DNA of 64,000 nt from Flavobacteriaceae bacterium UBA3339. Lineage in GTDB: Bacteria > Bacteroidota > Bacteroidia > Flavobacteriales > Flavobacteriaceae. Made by a program: the position numbers and the translations under genes. The notes below the pieces were generated by a model that was given only the letters and a program-made list of their open reading frames with translations, ran no database searches and was not told where the DNA came from. Positions 9,114-18,037 of this stretch are shown here, one piece after another (the stretch's first letter is position 1; each line of letters opens with the position of its first letter). Location: assembly GCA_002360925.1 (NCBI GenBank), contig DERN01000011.1:370235-434234 (forward strand), written 5' to 3'.

Positions 9114-11846
9114 ATGAAATTAAATTATTTGGCAGCGGCTTTATTATTCGGAGCTGTTACTTACGCTCAAGAATCGACTACAATTAAAGGACATATTTAC
9201 GATGCAAGTAACAAAACTCCTTTAACTTACGCAACGGTAATGCTTCAGAATACCGAATTTGGAGCAGAAACAGATGAAAACGGATATTTTGAAATTGAAT
9301 GTACAGAAGGATCTTATTTATTAGAAGCTTCGTATGTTGGATATCAAACATATATCCTTCCTTATGAAACAAAAGAATCGAAAGAAATTTCGATAGATCT
9401 TACAAACGAAGAAGCAAACCTTGATGAAGTTGTTATTACAGTTAACAACAAAAAATCTACAGAATCGGCTTTATTGAACGATCAAAGAAAATCGTTAGAA
9501 ATTAAACAACAAATTGGTGCACAAGAGCTTTCGCGCAAAGGTGTAAGCGATGTTGCAGCGGCAGTTACCAAAACAACCGGAGTTAACAAACAAGAAAGTA
9601 CAGGAGGAATTTTTGTTCGCGGATTAGGAGATCGCTACAATAGCACCACAATGAACGGTTTGCCAATTGTTTCGAATAATCCGGACACTAAAAACATTGA
9701 TTTAGATTTATTCTCGACAGATATTGTAGAATTTATTTCGATTGATAAAACGTATTTAGCTCGTAACAGCGGAGATTTTGGTGGAGCAACAGTTGATATC
9801 GTTTCTAAAAAGAATACAGAAACAGGCTTTTTCTCGGTTGATTTAGGTGTAAACGGAAATACAAATGCACTTGGTGAAAAAGATTTCTATTTGCAAGAAG
9901 GAAGAAGCAAAATGGGTTTCACAAAAAACAATCAGCCAAATACTTTAAATGATCATACTTCGTTTAAGCCATTCGATACAAGCAAAAGAAATGTTCCTTT
10001 TGGAAGCAGTATTGGTCTTAGCGGCGGAAAATCGTTCTTTGTTGGTTCAGAAGGAAAATTAAACATTTTTGCTACTGCAAATTTTGGAAACGATTTTAAA
10101 TACAAAGAAGGTTTAAACAAAACGGTAAATGCACAAGGATTTGCTACAAAAGATTTAAATCAAAAAACATACAGCTACAACACCAATTCAACTGGAATGT
10201 TTAATGCTGATTATGAAATTAACGCAAATAACTCTTTAGCTTACAATTTCTTATTTGTAAACGGATCAAGCTTAAGCAACGATATTTACAATGGGTATAT
10301 GATTGATAAAGCAGAAAGCGCTAAAGGAGGAATTATTCAACGTAATACTTACAAGCAAAATCAATTAATGGTTCATCAATTATTAGGAAAGCACCTTTTA
10401 AGCGATAGAACAACTTTTAATTGGGGTGCATCATTCAACAATGTTAATAGTGATATGCCAGATAGAACCCAAAACACAATGCGTTGGGACAATGATGCAA
10501 ATAATTATATAATTCTACGTCAGGCTCGTTCAGATAATCACAGATATTTTCACACATTAAACGAAAAAGAAATTGCTATAAACGCTGCGGTTGATTATAA
10601 ATTTGCAAAAACAGCAGATGATCTTTATAAAGGAAAATTAATTGTTGGATATAACGGGCGTTTTAAAAAGAGAGATTTTAATGCAGTTCAATTCAATTAT
10701 GAAATTACAAGATCAGATATTACAGTACAACCAAATCATGTTGATGGAATTTTTAATCAAGAAAATCTTGACGCTGGATTATTCAATTTAGTAACATTTA
10801 GAGGAAATGGAGAGAATGCTTTAGAACCGCAATATTACAACGGAGATTCTAAAATTCATTCAGGTTTTGCCGTTGCAGAATATCAATTATCTCCAAGATT
10901 ATTTGCTGTTTTAGGTTTACGTTATGAAAAAATTAATCAGATTGTAGATTGGAAAACACAATTAGACAATACAGAAAATAGTAACGAATTAAATAAAAAT
11001 GCGTTTTTACCAAATTTAAACTTGAAATATGAACTAAACGGAACACAAAACTTACGTTTAGCTGCTTCTAAAACCTATACATTACCTCAGTTTAAAGAAA
11101 GAGCACGTTTTTTATATGAAAATGTTGACGAAACAATCTTTGGTAATCAATATTTGTACGCATCAGATAATTACAACTTAGATTTAAAATGGGAATATTT
11201 CCCACAGAATAATGAAGTAATTTCTGCAACTGTTTTTGGTAAGTATATCAAAAATCCAATAAACACAACAAACGTTGCTTCTTCATCAAACGACATTACC
11301 TATTTAAATACAGGAGATTGGGGATATGCAGCTGGTCTTGAAGTAGAATTACGTAAAAACTTAGTTTATTTCAACAATGATGACAACAACAAATTATCAT
11401 TCGGAATTAACGCTGCGTATATGAAAACCAATCAAGAATTAAATGCAGAAAAAGTAGCTAGTGAAAATCCAGGATTAAATGTAAACTTTACGCATGCGGA
11501 AGCTAAATTTACAGGAGCTTCCGAATTTTTAGGAAATGCCGATTTAACATATTTTAAATCTTGGAACGATAAAAACATAATGGCAACTTTAGCTTACAAT
11601 TACAATTCGGATCGAATTTATGCTTTAGGAAACGAACAAAAAGGAAATTTAGTTGATAAAGGTTTTGGAATGTTAGATTTTATCTTCAAAACAAAATTCA
11701 ACGAAAACTTCGGAATGGGAATTTCAGCTAAAAACCTTTTAAACCCAAGTATCGAAAGAGTTCAACAAAACTTAGATCAAGATTATTTAGTTAGATCTTA
11801 CAAATTGGGTTCAACATTCAGCATCTCATTAAATTATAATTTCTAA
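9114..11846 (+). CDS. TonB-dependent outer-membrane receptor
   Basis: 910 residues. A signal peptide ends near AVTYAQ (residue 19). A carboxypeptidase-regulatory-like beta-sandwich follows (about 22-105, containing LTYATVMLQNTEFGAETDENG). The plug domain (about 125-235) has GVNKQESTGGIFVRGLGDRYNS. The rest is a 22-strand-type barrel ending in aromatic Phe. It imports an unknown ligand using TonB energy. Its position next to a PhoBR-like pair, with phased half-sites upstream, suggests phosphate-starvation control and perhaps a phosphorylated substrate. That is inference. A terminator separates it from the next gene. Confidence 0.93.
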   Translation: MKLNYLAAALLFGAVTYAQESTTIKGHIYDASNKTPLTYATVMLQNTEFGAETDENGYFEIECTEGSYLLEASYVGYQTYILPYETKESKEISIDLTNEEANLDEVVITVNNKKSTESALLNDQRKSLEIKQQIGAQELSRKGVSDVAAAVTKTTGVNKQESTGGIFVRGLGDRYNSTTMNGLPIVSNNPDTKNIDLDLFSTDIVEFISIDKTYLARNSGDFGGATVDIVSKKNTETGFFSVDLGVNGNTNALGEKDFYLQEGRSKMGFTKNNQPNTLNDHTSFKPFDTSKRNVPFGSSIGLSGGKSFFVGSEGKLNIFATANFGNDFKYKEGLNKTVNAQGFATKDLNQKTYSYNTNSTGMFNADYEINANNSLAYNFLFVNGSSLSNDIYNGYMIDKAESAKGGIIQRNTYKQNQLMVHQLLGKHLLSDRTTFNWGASFNNVNSDMPDRTQNTMRWDNDANNYIILRQARSDNHRYFHTLNEKEIAINAAVDYKFAKTADDLYKGKLIVGYNGRFKKRDFNAVQFNYEITRSDITVQPNHVDGIFNQENLDAGLFNLVTFRGNGENALEPQYYNGDSKIHSGFAVAEYQLSPRLFAVLGLRYEKINQIVDWKTQLDNTENSNELNKNAFLPNLNLKYELNGTQNLRLAASKTYTLPQFKERARFLYENVDETIFGNQYLYASDNYNLDLKWEYFPQNNEVISATVFGKYIKNPINTTNVASSSNDITYLNTGDWGYAAGLEVELRKNLVYFNNDDNNKLSFGINAAYMKTNQELNAEKVASENPGLNVNFTHAEAKFTGASEFLGNADLTYFKSWNDKNIMATLAYNYNSDRIYALGNEQKGNLVDKGFGMLDFIFKTKFNENFGMGISAKNLLNPSIERVQQNLDQDYLVRSYKLGSTFSISLNYNF

Positions 11847-11852
11847 TTAGTC

Positions 11853-11882
11853 AAGCGCAACTCAAAAGGTTGCGCTTTTCTT
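11853..11882 (+). terminator. terminator after the TonB receptor gene
   Basis: Arms AAGCGCAAC and GTTGCGCTT with a 7-nt loop, followed by a T-rich tract. Confidence 0.85.
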
Positions 11883-11934
11883 TTGTAGCTCATAACATTA
11901 ATCTAACAAATATTTAAAATTTAAAACTATTTAT

Positions 11935-11979
11935 ATAACAGTCGGTTAACGTTCAGAAAACAACTACAACGCAACTTTG
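11935..11979 (+). promoter_or_regulatory. phased response-regulator operator and promoter of the beta-helix lipoprotein
   Basis: ATAAC (11935-11939), TTAAC (11946-11950) and AAAAC (11957-11961) are spaced exactly 11 bp apart. CAACTTTG (11972-11979) follows after 10 nt as the -7 box. Spacing to the -7 box is the same as in front of the TonB receptor gene. A more distal pair, ATAAC (11892-11896) and CTAAC (11903-11907), is also 11 bp apart. Confidence 0.6.
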
Positions 11980-12016
11980 TATCAGAATAAAAAACAAAAT
12001 TAATTATTACAAAATC

Positions 12017-13192
12017 ATGAAAAAATCAATCAGAAACGCATTCGGAATTCTTTTAATGTCATCATTAGTTTTTGCAACAGTTAGTTGCGACGATAAAGAT
12101 GATCCAAAAACAGAACAACCAGACAATGGAAATGGTAGCGACTTTAAAGTAGATGTAAACAAGTTTGAAGGAACAATTTCAAAAGGTACAGTTACGTTAG
12201 ATGCCAAAAACGAATATCAATTAACAGGAAAATTAGTTATTGCAAACGGAGCGAAATTAGTAATTCCTGCAGGAACTAAAATTGTTGGTACAGGCGGAAC
12301 ATCTTCTTATATTGCAGTAGCTCAAGGAGGTAAAATCGAAATCAACGGAACACAAACCAATCCGGTTGTTTTAACAGGAAAAGATAAAACACCAGGAAAC
12401 TGGGGAGGTTTAGTAATCTGTGGTAAAGCTCCAATTAACAAAGGAACCACTGCTACATCTGAGGTTGCTGATTTAACTTACGGAGGAACAGAAGTTGCAG
12501 ACAACTCTGGATCTATTAAGTATTTAAGAATCGAATATGCTGGAGCTTTATTCAGTGCAGATAAAGAATTTAACGGATTATCATTATTCGGAGTTGGAAA
12601 CGGAACTACAATTGAATACGTTCAATTACACAATGGATCTGATGACGGAATCGAATTCTTCGGAGGAACAGTAAATACTAAATACATTGTTTCTTCTAAC
12701 AACGAAGACGATCAGTTCGACTGGACTGAAGGATGGAACGGAAAAAACGAATTCTGGTACGGAAAAGAAAGAGCTGACATGGGTAACCGCGGAATTGAAG
12801 CAGATAACAACTCAAGTAACAACGTTGCGACTCCAATTGCTAACCCAACTATTAAAAACGTAACATTAATTGGTCGTGGTGCTACAGGCGAAGAACCAGA
12901 TGCAATGAAATTACGTCAAGGAACTTACGCAACTATCGACAATGTTGTATTAAGCAACTGGGGAACTGGATTTAACGTAGAGCACGATGCAACAATCGCT
13001 GCAATTGGAACGGGAAAATTAAAAGTAACCAATGTTAAATTCGAAAATGTTGCTACAAAAGCAAAAGGTAAAAACAGTGCAGGTTCAGCTGTAGATGTAA
13101 GTGCCGTATTTACAGAAAAAGCTGATGCAACAGGAGCTGGAAACGGAACTGCAGCACCTTCTTGGACACAAGGTTGGACAGTAGGATTGTAA
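12017..13192 (+). CDS. surface or periplasmic beta-helix lipoprotein
   Basis: 391 residues. The lipoprotein signal ends FATVSC with Cys24, followed by an acidic, Asn/Gly-rich linker. The body has many short beta-strand/turn repeats (IEINGTQTNPVVLTG, LRIEYAG, IEYVQLHNGSDDGIEFFGG) typical of a right-handed parallel beta-helix. Relatives usually sit beside TonB-dependent receptors and are often misnamed multidrug transporters; no transporter features are visible. It has the same phased operator as the receptor gene, so the two probably form one regulon and may act together on the ligand. Confidence 0.75.
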   Translation: MKKSIRNAFGILLMSSLVFATVSCDDKDDPKTEQPDNGNGSDFKVDVNKFEGTISKGTVTLDAKNEYQLTGKLVIANGAKLVIPAGTKIVGTGGTSSYIAVAQGGKIEINGTQTNPVVLTGKDKTPGNWGGLVICGKAPINKGTTATSEVADLTYGGTEVADNSGSIKYLRIEYAGALFSADKEFNGLSLFGVGNGTTIEYVQLHNGSDDGIEFFGGTVNTKYIVSSNNEDDQFDWTEGWNGKNEFWYGKERADMGNRGIEADNNSSNNVATPIANPTIKNVTLIGRGATGEEPDAMKLRQGTYATIDNVVLSNWGTGFNVEHDATIAAIGTGKLKVTNVKFENVATKAKGKNSAGSAVDVSAVFTEKADATGAGNGTAAPSWTQGWTVGL

Positions 13193-13217
13193 TAAATTTC
13201 TTAATATTTTCACAAAT

Positions 13218-13247
13218 AACCCCAAAACTTCTTTGGGGTTGTTTTTT
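13218..13247 (+). terminator. terminator after the beta-helix lipoprotein gene
   Basis: AACCCCAAA / TTTGGGGTT with a 5-nt loop, then G and seven T. Confidence 0.88.
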
Positions 13248-13299
13248 TGGTATCTTTTTTGAAATAATTTTTATATATTTACAATTCAAAGTTGAATCT

Positions 13300-13653
13300 A
13301 TGAAAGAAAAATACTTATATATATTCCTGTTATTCGTCGTTACAAGCTTCTCTATGCAAGCCCAAACATCGAAAAACAATGGAATAGCGGAAACGAATAG
13401 AACAGAAAGTTCATCGTTGGATAAAGTACAAATTTATCCAAATCCGGTAACTAATGGTAAAATTTATGTAAACTCAGAAAACAATTCTTATAAAGAAATT
13501 GAACTTTATGACATGCTCGGCAAAAGGGTTTTGTCGACCGACATGACAAGTTCGCAGAAAGAATTAAACGTAACAAATCTAAAAGCTGGAGTTTACATCC
13601 TTAAAATAAGCGATAAAACAAACAGTATTACAAGAAAAGTAATTATAAAATAG
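13300..13653 (+). CDS. short T9SS type A sorting-domain protein
   Basis: 117 residues from the ATG at 13300, which opens a clear signal peptide (MKEKYLYIFLLFVVTSFSMQAQ). A longer open frame from 13162 would run through the upstream terminator and is rejected. After a short Ser/Thr/Asn-rich linker, almost all of the mature protein is a T9SS C-terminal domain: VQIYPNPVTNGKIYV, the LYDMLGKRV turn, LKAGVYILKI and final RKVIIK. It is therefore predicted to cross the outer membrane by type IX secretion and be anchored or released. There is almost no cargo domain, which is unusual. Confidence 0.82.
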   Translation: MKEKYLYIFLLFVVTSFSMQAQTSKNNGIAETNRTESSSLDKVQIYPNPVTNGKIYVNSENNSYKEIELYDMLGKRVLSTDMTSSQKELNVTNLKAGVYILKISDKTNSITRKVIIK

Positions 13654-13679
13654 TCTGTAGAATTCTACAGACTATTTTT
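13647..13679 (+). terminator. terminator overlapping the T9SS gene stop codon
   Basis: A 16-bp perfect inverted repeat centred on GAATTC (13659-13664) with T-rich tail; the 5' arm includes the TAG stop codon. Confidence 0.85.
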
Positions 13680-13766
13680 GTTTTAAGAAAAAAAGCGACT
13701 CACAAAAATCAAAGTTTTCATCACTTATTTTAGGTTTAAATGAATATTAACTTAAAATTAAATATC

Positions 13767-14612
13767 ATGAGAAAACTTTATTTTTTATTTATGATTTTCG
13801 CTACAGCGTTTACAGCAAATGCCCAAGTAGTGATAAGCCAGGTTTATGGCGGCGGTGGAAATGCAGGAACAACCTACAAAAGTGATTTTGTTGAATTATT
13901 CAATCGCGGAAGCACCCCTGAAGATCTTACAGATTATGTTTTGCAATATGCAACTGCCGCAGGAAATTTTGGAACGCATAAAGCGTATCTTCCAAACGAC
14001 ATAATTCAGCCTGGCGCTTATTATTTAGTTCAATTAGCCACAGGTGCAAATGGAACAGTCGATTTAGATGCTGATTTTATTCCAACCGGAACCCAAGCTT
14101 TTAATATGTCGGCGACAGATTTTAAAATCGCACTTACTTCTAACGATGTTACCGTAACTTCTCCTACAGACTCAAACGTAATCGATTTTGTTGGAGTTGG
14201 TTCTGCCAACATGTATGAAGGAACAGCAGCTATGCCAGCTTTAACAAAAGACAAGGCTGCATTTAGAAACGGTGATGGTTGTGAAGATACCGACGATAAT
14301 TCAGAAGACTTTACAACCGGAGTTCCAAGTCCTCGAAACAGTCAAACTCCGGTTAATATTTGTGCAACTTCTTTAACCAAAAACGACATTGAAGGATTAA
14401 ATGTTTTTCCAAATCCGGTCGATGATATTCTTTTCATTACCTCAAAGAATAACTTAGAAAAAAACATTAAATTATTCGATATGACAGGTAAAAAAGTCAT
14501 CGACTCTAAAATGAATTCCGAGATTAATATTTCAAGCTTAAAAGCGGGTATTTATGTAGCTAAAATTACCGAAATGGGTAAAACAGCAACTCGTAAAATC
14601 ATTGTGAAATAA
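13767..14612 (+). CDS. lamin-tail-like domain protein with T9SS sorting domain
   Basis: About 281 residues from the ATG at 13767, which fits the signal peptide MRKLYFLFMIFATAFTANAQ. An earlier ATG at 13740 would add nine polar residues. The N-terminal module VVISQVYGGGGNAGTTYKSD followed by FVELFNRGSTPEDLTDY is typical of lamin-tail (LTD) domains found in secreted nucleases and phosphatases. The C-terminus is a T9SS type A domain (LNVFPNPVDD, LKAGIYVAKI, RKIIVK). No catalytic domain is present. It lies at the end of the receptor/lipoprotein gene group. Confidence 0.8.
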   Translation: MRKLYFLFMIFATAFTANAQVVISQVYGGGGNAGTTYKSDFVELFNRGSTPEDLTDYVLQYATAAGNFGTHKAYLPNDIIQPGAYYLVQLATGANGTVDLDADFIPTGTQAFNMSATDFKIALTSNDVTVTSPTDSNVIDFVGVGSANMYEGTAAMPALTKDKAAFRNGDGCEDTDDNSEDFTTGVPSPRNSQTPVNICATSLTKNDIEGLNVFPNPVDDILFITSKNNLEKNIKLFDMTGKKVIDSKMNSEINISSLKAGIYVAKITEMGKTATRKIIVK

Positions 14613-14629
14613 ATCGAGTAAAACATCTT

Positions 14630-14660
14630 AAAAGCATCTCTTTGCCGAGGTGCTTTTTTT
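14630..14660 (+). terminator. terminator after the lamin-tail protein gene
   Basis: AAAAGCATCTC / GAGGTGCTTTT with a 6-nt loop and T run. The next gene's -7 box starts six nt later. Confidence 0.82.
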
Positions 14661-14665
14661 ATTTG

Positions 14666-14673
14666 TAACTTTG
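14666..14673 (+). promoter_or_regulatory. -7 box for the acyltransferase gene
   Basis: TAACTTTG, with TTTG at 14641-14644 (21-nt spacer) lying inside the terminator loop. Transcription would begin near 14680, which excludes any start codon upstream of that point. Confidence 0.5.
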
Positions 14674-14688
14674 CAAAAAGCAAAAACC

Positions 14689-15669
14689 GTGTTTACAGCT
14701 ACCGACATCATTTCGATCCAAACAACCAAAGAATTTCATAAAATGGCGATGAAAGCTTTTCGTCATCAATTTCAGCATAATGAAGTGTATCAAAAGTATT
14801 GTGTTTTGGTAAAACGAACGCCCGAAAATGTAAAACATATTACCGAAATTCCTTTTTTGCCGATTGAATTTTTTAAATCGAAAGAAGTTTTAAGTTCATT
14901 AGATCCAATTCAAACAACTTTTACGAGTAGCGGAACTACAGGGCAAATTACAAGCAAACATCATGTTACCGATCTTGAGTTTTATGAATTGAGTTTTAGA
15001 AATGCTTTTTCTAAATTTTACGGAAACATCGAAGATTATGTTGTTTTAGCGCTTTTACCTTCGTATTTAGAGCGCGATGGCTCTTCGTTGATTTACATGG
15101 TGCAAGATATGATTGAAGGAAGCCAGCATCCCGATTCTGGTTTTTATTTGAATAATTACGATGAACTGGTTCATAAACTGAAACAATTGGATAGCGACGG
15201 ACAAAATGTTTTACTTATTGGTGTTACGTACGCTTTATTAGATTTGATTGAACAATACGATTTCGACCTTAAAAACACGATTATTATGGAAACGGGCGGA
15301 ATGAAAGGACGAAGAAAGGAAATGATTCGCGAAGAACTGCACAGCGTTTTAACGAAAGGTTTCGGCGTTTCTGAAATTCATTCTGAATACGGAATGACCG
15401 AATTATTATCGCAAGCTTATTCACTTGGAAACGGCATTTTTGAATGTCCGCCTTGGATGGATATTTTAATTCGCGATACCGAAGATCCGTTTACGTTGAT
15501 TGATTTTGGAAAAACAGGTGGAATTAATGTGATTGATTTAGCGAACTACAATTCATGCTCTTTTATTGCAACTCAGGATTTAGGAAAGAAATACGAAAAC
15601 TTTTCTTTTGAAGTTTTAGGAAGATTCGATAATTCGGATATTCGTGGTTGTAATTTAATGGTGTATTAG
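14689..15669 (+). CDS. LuxE-like acyl-protein synthetase/acyltransferase
   Basis: 326 residues from a GTG start at 14689, chosen because the promoter at 14666 lies downstream of the only earlier ATG and because the region FTATDIISIQTTKEF looks like the family's N-terminus. The protein has the adenylate-forming P-loop-like motif FTSSGTTGQ and a late ETGGMKGRRKEM segment, as in LuxE/PaaK-type ligases. LuxE activates fatty acids as acyl-AMP and passes them to a cysteine. No luxC or luciferase genes are nearby. Flavobacteria commonly carry this as a lone gene of unknown substrate. Confidence 0.8.
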   Translation: MFTATDIISIQTTKEFHKMAMKAFRHQFQHNEVYQKYCVLVKRTPENVKHITEIPFLPIEFFKSKEVLSSLDPIQTTFTSSGTTGQITSKHHVTDLEFYELSFRNAFSKFYGNIEDYVVLALLPSYLERDGSSLIYMVQDMIEGSQHPDSGFYLNNYDELVHKLKQLDSDGQNVLLIGVTYALLDLIEQYDFDLKNTIIMETGGMKGRRKEMIREELHSVLTKGFGVSEIHSEYGMTELLSQAYSLGNGIFECPPWMDILIRDTEDPFTLIDFGKTGGINVIDLANYNSCSFIATQDLGKKYENFSFEVLGRFDNSDIRGCNLMVY

Positions 15670-15710
15670 TTATCAGTATTTTAGTCACAGATTTCACAAA
15701 TCCTACAAAG

Positions 15711-15724
15711 GGTTTACAAAACCT
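15711..15724 (+). repeat. palindromic 14-mer, copy 1
   Basis: GGTTTACAAAACCT, which can fold on GGTTT/AAACC. An identical copy lies at 16523-16536 on the other side of the orphan gene. Confidence 0.5.
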
Positions 15725-15764
15725 TGTTTTCTGTAACAATTACATCTTAATTAATTTCCATATA

Positions 15765-16448
15765 CTACAAATTATAAATAGGCTCGACTGTTTTTAAACG
15801 TTCTTTTAGTTTTTCGTAATATGGAAGCCAATCTTTTCTAGATTCTACAATAAAAATTTCATCACAATATTTTTCTTTTTGGATATAGTTAATATCGTTA
15901 CATAATTTTGATATAATTAACCCACGAAATTGAGCATCTAACGAACCTGATAAAATACCACTTTCTCTATCTTGCCAAGTTTTCCCCTGTTCTTGCAATT
16001 CATCCATTTTTTTTAGAATATTGGGTAAATAATTATAGGTTTCGATAAATTCTTTGCCGCTTGTTTGTAAGTAGTTAATATACCAGTTAGTAAAATTTAT
16101 TATTTCATCATCAGTATTAAGCTCTATACCATCAAATTTATTTTTGAAATTTTTATCATTTATAGTAGTCAAAAAATATTTTTTTTCGTCATAAAAATAT
16201 TTTTCCATGATATAATCTTTACCAAAAATTTCAATTAAATGATTTTCTACTACTAGGATTGAAATTTTAAGTCCACTTATAGCAATCCATTGAGCATCTT
16301 TAAAATTCATAAAAAATGAAATTACTCGATTCTCTAATTTTAATAAGTATGCAGGATCTCCTCCTAATTTACACCCTTTAAAATTCAATGGATTTAAGTA
16401 TTCATCAAAAATTTCAAATACATTTTTTTTTCTATCTGACTTTAACAT
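15765..16448 (-). CDS. hypothetical protein, accessory gene
   Basis: 227 residues with no family I recognise. No signal peptide or membrane segment is seen. It is rich in Lys, Asn, Ile and Glu, and the nucleotide sequence is visibly more AT-rich than its neighbours, suggesting recent acquisition. The sequence contains LGGDPAYLLKLENR near the start and a DWLPYYEKLKERL helix near the C-terminus. Cytosolic singletons like this are sometimes immunity or contact-system proteins, but nothing here proves it. It is flanked by two copies of the same palindromic 14-mer. Confidence 0.65.
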   Translation of the reverse strand: MLKSDRKKNVFEIFDEYLNPLNFKGCKLGGDPAYLLKLENRVISFFMNFKDAQWIAISGLKISILVVENHLIEIFGKDYIMEKYFYDEKKYFLTTINDKNFKNKFDGIELNTDDEIINFTNWYINYLQTSGKEFIETYNYLPNILKKMDELQEQGKTWQDRESGILSGSLDAQFRGLIISKLCNDINYIQKEKYCDEIFIVESRKDWLPYYEKLKERLKTVEPIYNL

Positions 16449-16522
16449 TTCAATTTGCTTTAGTTATTTTTTCTAAAAAATTATATAAATAAAACATTTC
16501 AATATAACGAATAATTTTGCAA

Positions 16523-16536
16523 GGTTTACAAAACCT
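16523..16536 (+). repeat. palindromic 14-mer, copy 2
   Basis: Identical to 15711-15724 (GGTTTACAAAACCT). The two copies bracket the orphan gene. Probably a dispersed intergenic palindrome. Confidence 0.5.
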
Positions 16537-16597
16537 CGTAGCATTATTTTAGAAAAAGCTTTCTACTTTATTGAAATAACAAAATTATATTTCAAAT

Positions 16598-16626
16598 AAA
16601 AAACCTCAGCTTTTGCTGAGGTTTTT
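16598..16626 (-). terminator. terminator after tyrS
   Basis: ACCTCAGC / GCTGAGGT with a TTTT loop, flanked by A and T runs; five bases beyond the tyrS stop codon. Confidence 0.88.
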
Positions 16627-16630
16627 AGTA

Positions 16631-17923
16631 TTATTGAGCATTAATTACAAAGTAATTTTTCTTTCCGCGTTGTAACAAAACAAACTGATTATTGATTAAA
16701 TCGGCTGTTGTTAACATGAATCCTTCTTGAACTTTTTCGCGATTAACCGAAATAGAATTTTCTCCTAAAGCTCTACGCGCTTCTCCATTCGATTTTAAAA
16801 ATCCTGTTTTAGTATTTAAAACATCTACAATATCGATTCCCGCTTCTAAATCAGCTTTTGAAATTTCGGCTTGCGGAACTCCGTCAAAAACATCTAAAAA
16901 CGTTTTAGCATCTAAAGCTTTTAAATCTTCCGACGATGCGTTTCCGAATAAAATCTCCGACGCTTTAATGGCATTTTCTAAGTCTTCTTTAGAATGAACC
17001 ATAATCGTAATCTCTTCTGCTAATTTCTTTTGTAACGTTCTTAAATGTGGCGCTTCGTTATGTTCTTCGATTAATTTTTCGATTTCTTCTTTCGATAAAA
17101 ATGTAAAAATCTTGATGTATTTTGCTGCATCAACATCCGAAGTATTTAACCAATATTGGTAAAATTTATAAGGCGAAGTACGTTCGGCATCTAACCAAAT
17201 ATTTCCTCCTTCAGATTTTCCGAATTTCGTTCCGTCGGCTTTTGTAATCAACGGACACGTTAAAGCATACGCTTTTCCTTGTTCTTTTCTGCGAATTAAT
17301 TCGGTTCCGGTTGTAATATTTCCCCATTGATCCGATCCGCCCATTTGCAACGTCACGTTTTTGTTGTTGTACAAATGTAAAAAGTCGTATCCTTGAACTA
17401 ATTGATATGTAAATTCTGTAAACGACATTCCGTCCGCAGCTTCACCTGTTAAACGTTTTTTTACAGAATCTTTCGCCATCATGTAATTTACCGTAATGTG
17501 TTTTCCAACATCACGAATAAATCCAAGGAACGAAAATTCTTTCATCCAGTCGTAATTATTTACCATTTCGGCAGCATTTGGCGCTTCAGATTCAAAATCT
17601 AAAAACTTAGCCAATTGTGCTTTAATCGCATTTTGATTACGTAATAGAGCTTCTTCGTCTAACAAATTACGTTCGTTAGATTTTCCCGAAGGATCGCCAA
17701 TCATTCCGGTAGCTCCACCTAATAAAGCCAACGGCTTGTGACCTGCCGACTGAAAATGTTTCAACAACATTACGCCCACTAAATGTCCTATATGCAATGA
17801 ATCCGCAGTTGGGTCAATTCCCACATACGCAACACGCATTTGCTCCATCAAATGTTCTTCTGTGCCTGGCATTACGTCGTGGAGCATTCCTCTCCAAGTC
17901 ACTTCTTCAATAAAATTTTTCAT
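16631..17923 (-). CDS. tyrS: tyrosyl-tRNA synthetase
   Basis: 430 residues from the ATG at 17923, matching the family's [16 protein letters not shown] start. The longer frame to 18010 runs through the promoter and is rejected. Class I signatures are present: HIGH at 44-47, and the KMSKS equivalent KFGKS at about 234-238. The tyrosine-binding YQLVQGYDF region and [10 protein letters not shown] follow the pattern of bacterial TyrS. A C-terminal S4-like RNA-binding domain ends the protein. It charges tRNA-Tyr. It is monocistronic, with promoter and terminator both visible. Confidence 0.97.
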   Translation of the reverse strand: MKNFIEEVTWRGMLHDVMPGTEEHLMEQMRVAYVGIDPTADSLHIGHLVGVMLLKHFQSAGHKPLALLGGATGMIGDPSGKSNERNLLDEEALLRNQNAIKAQLAKFLDFESEAPNAAEMVNNYDWMKEFSFLGFIRDVGKHITVNYMMAKDSVKKRLTGEAADGMSFTEFTYQLVQGYDFLHLYNNKNVTLQMGGSDQWGNITTGTELIRRKEQGKAYALTCPLITKADGTKFGKSEGGNIWLDAERTSPYKFYQYWLNTSDVDAAKYIKIFTFLSKEEIEKLIEEHNEAPHLRTLQKKLAEEITIMVHSKEDLENAIKASEILFGNASSEDLKALDAKTFLDVFDGVPQAEISKADLEAGIDIVDVLNTKTGFLKSNGEARRALGENSISVNREKVQEGFMLTTADLINNQFVLLQRGKKNYFVINAQ

Positions 17924-17943
17924 GATAAAAAATAAATTTTTGA

Positions 17944-17977
17944 CAAATATACGACTTTGAAAAACGGGTGTAACAAA
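17944..17977 (-). promoter_or_regulatory. tyrS promoter
   Basis: Minus strand TTTG (17977-17974), 22-nt spacer, TATATTTG (17951-17944). The start codon is about 20 nt downstream. Confidence 0.62.
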
Positions 17978-18037
17978 AATCTCACTCTTTTCTTTATAAA
18001 CAAAAAGCATTTACTGTTGATTGTAAATGCTTTGCTT

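Noticed and set aside
13162..13299. N-terminal extension of the short T9SS protein
   Set aside because: It overlaps the preceding gene and its terminator, and a proper signal peptide begins at 13300.
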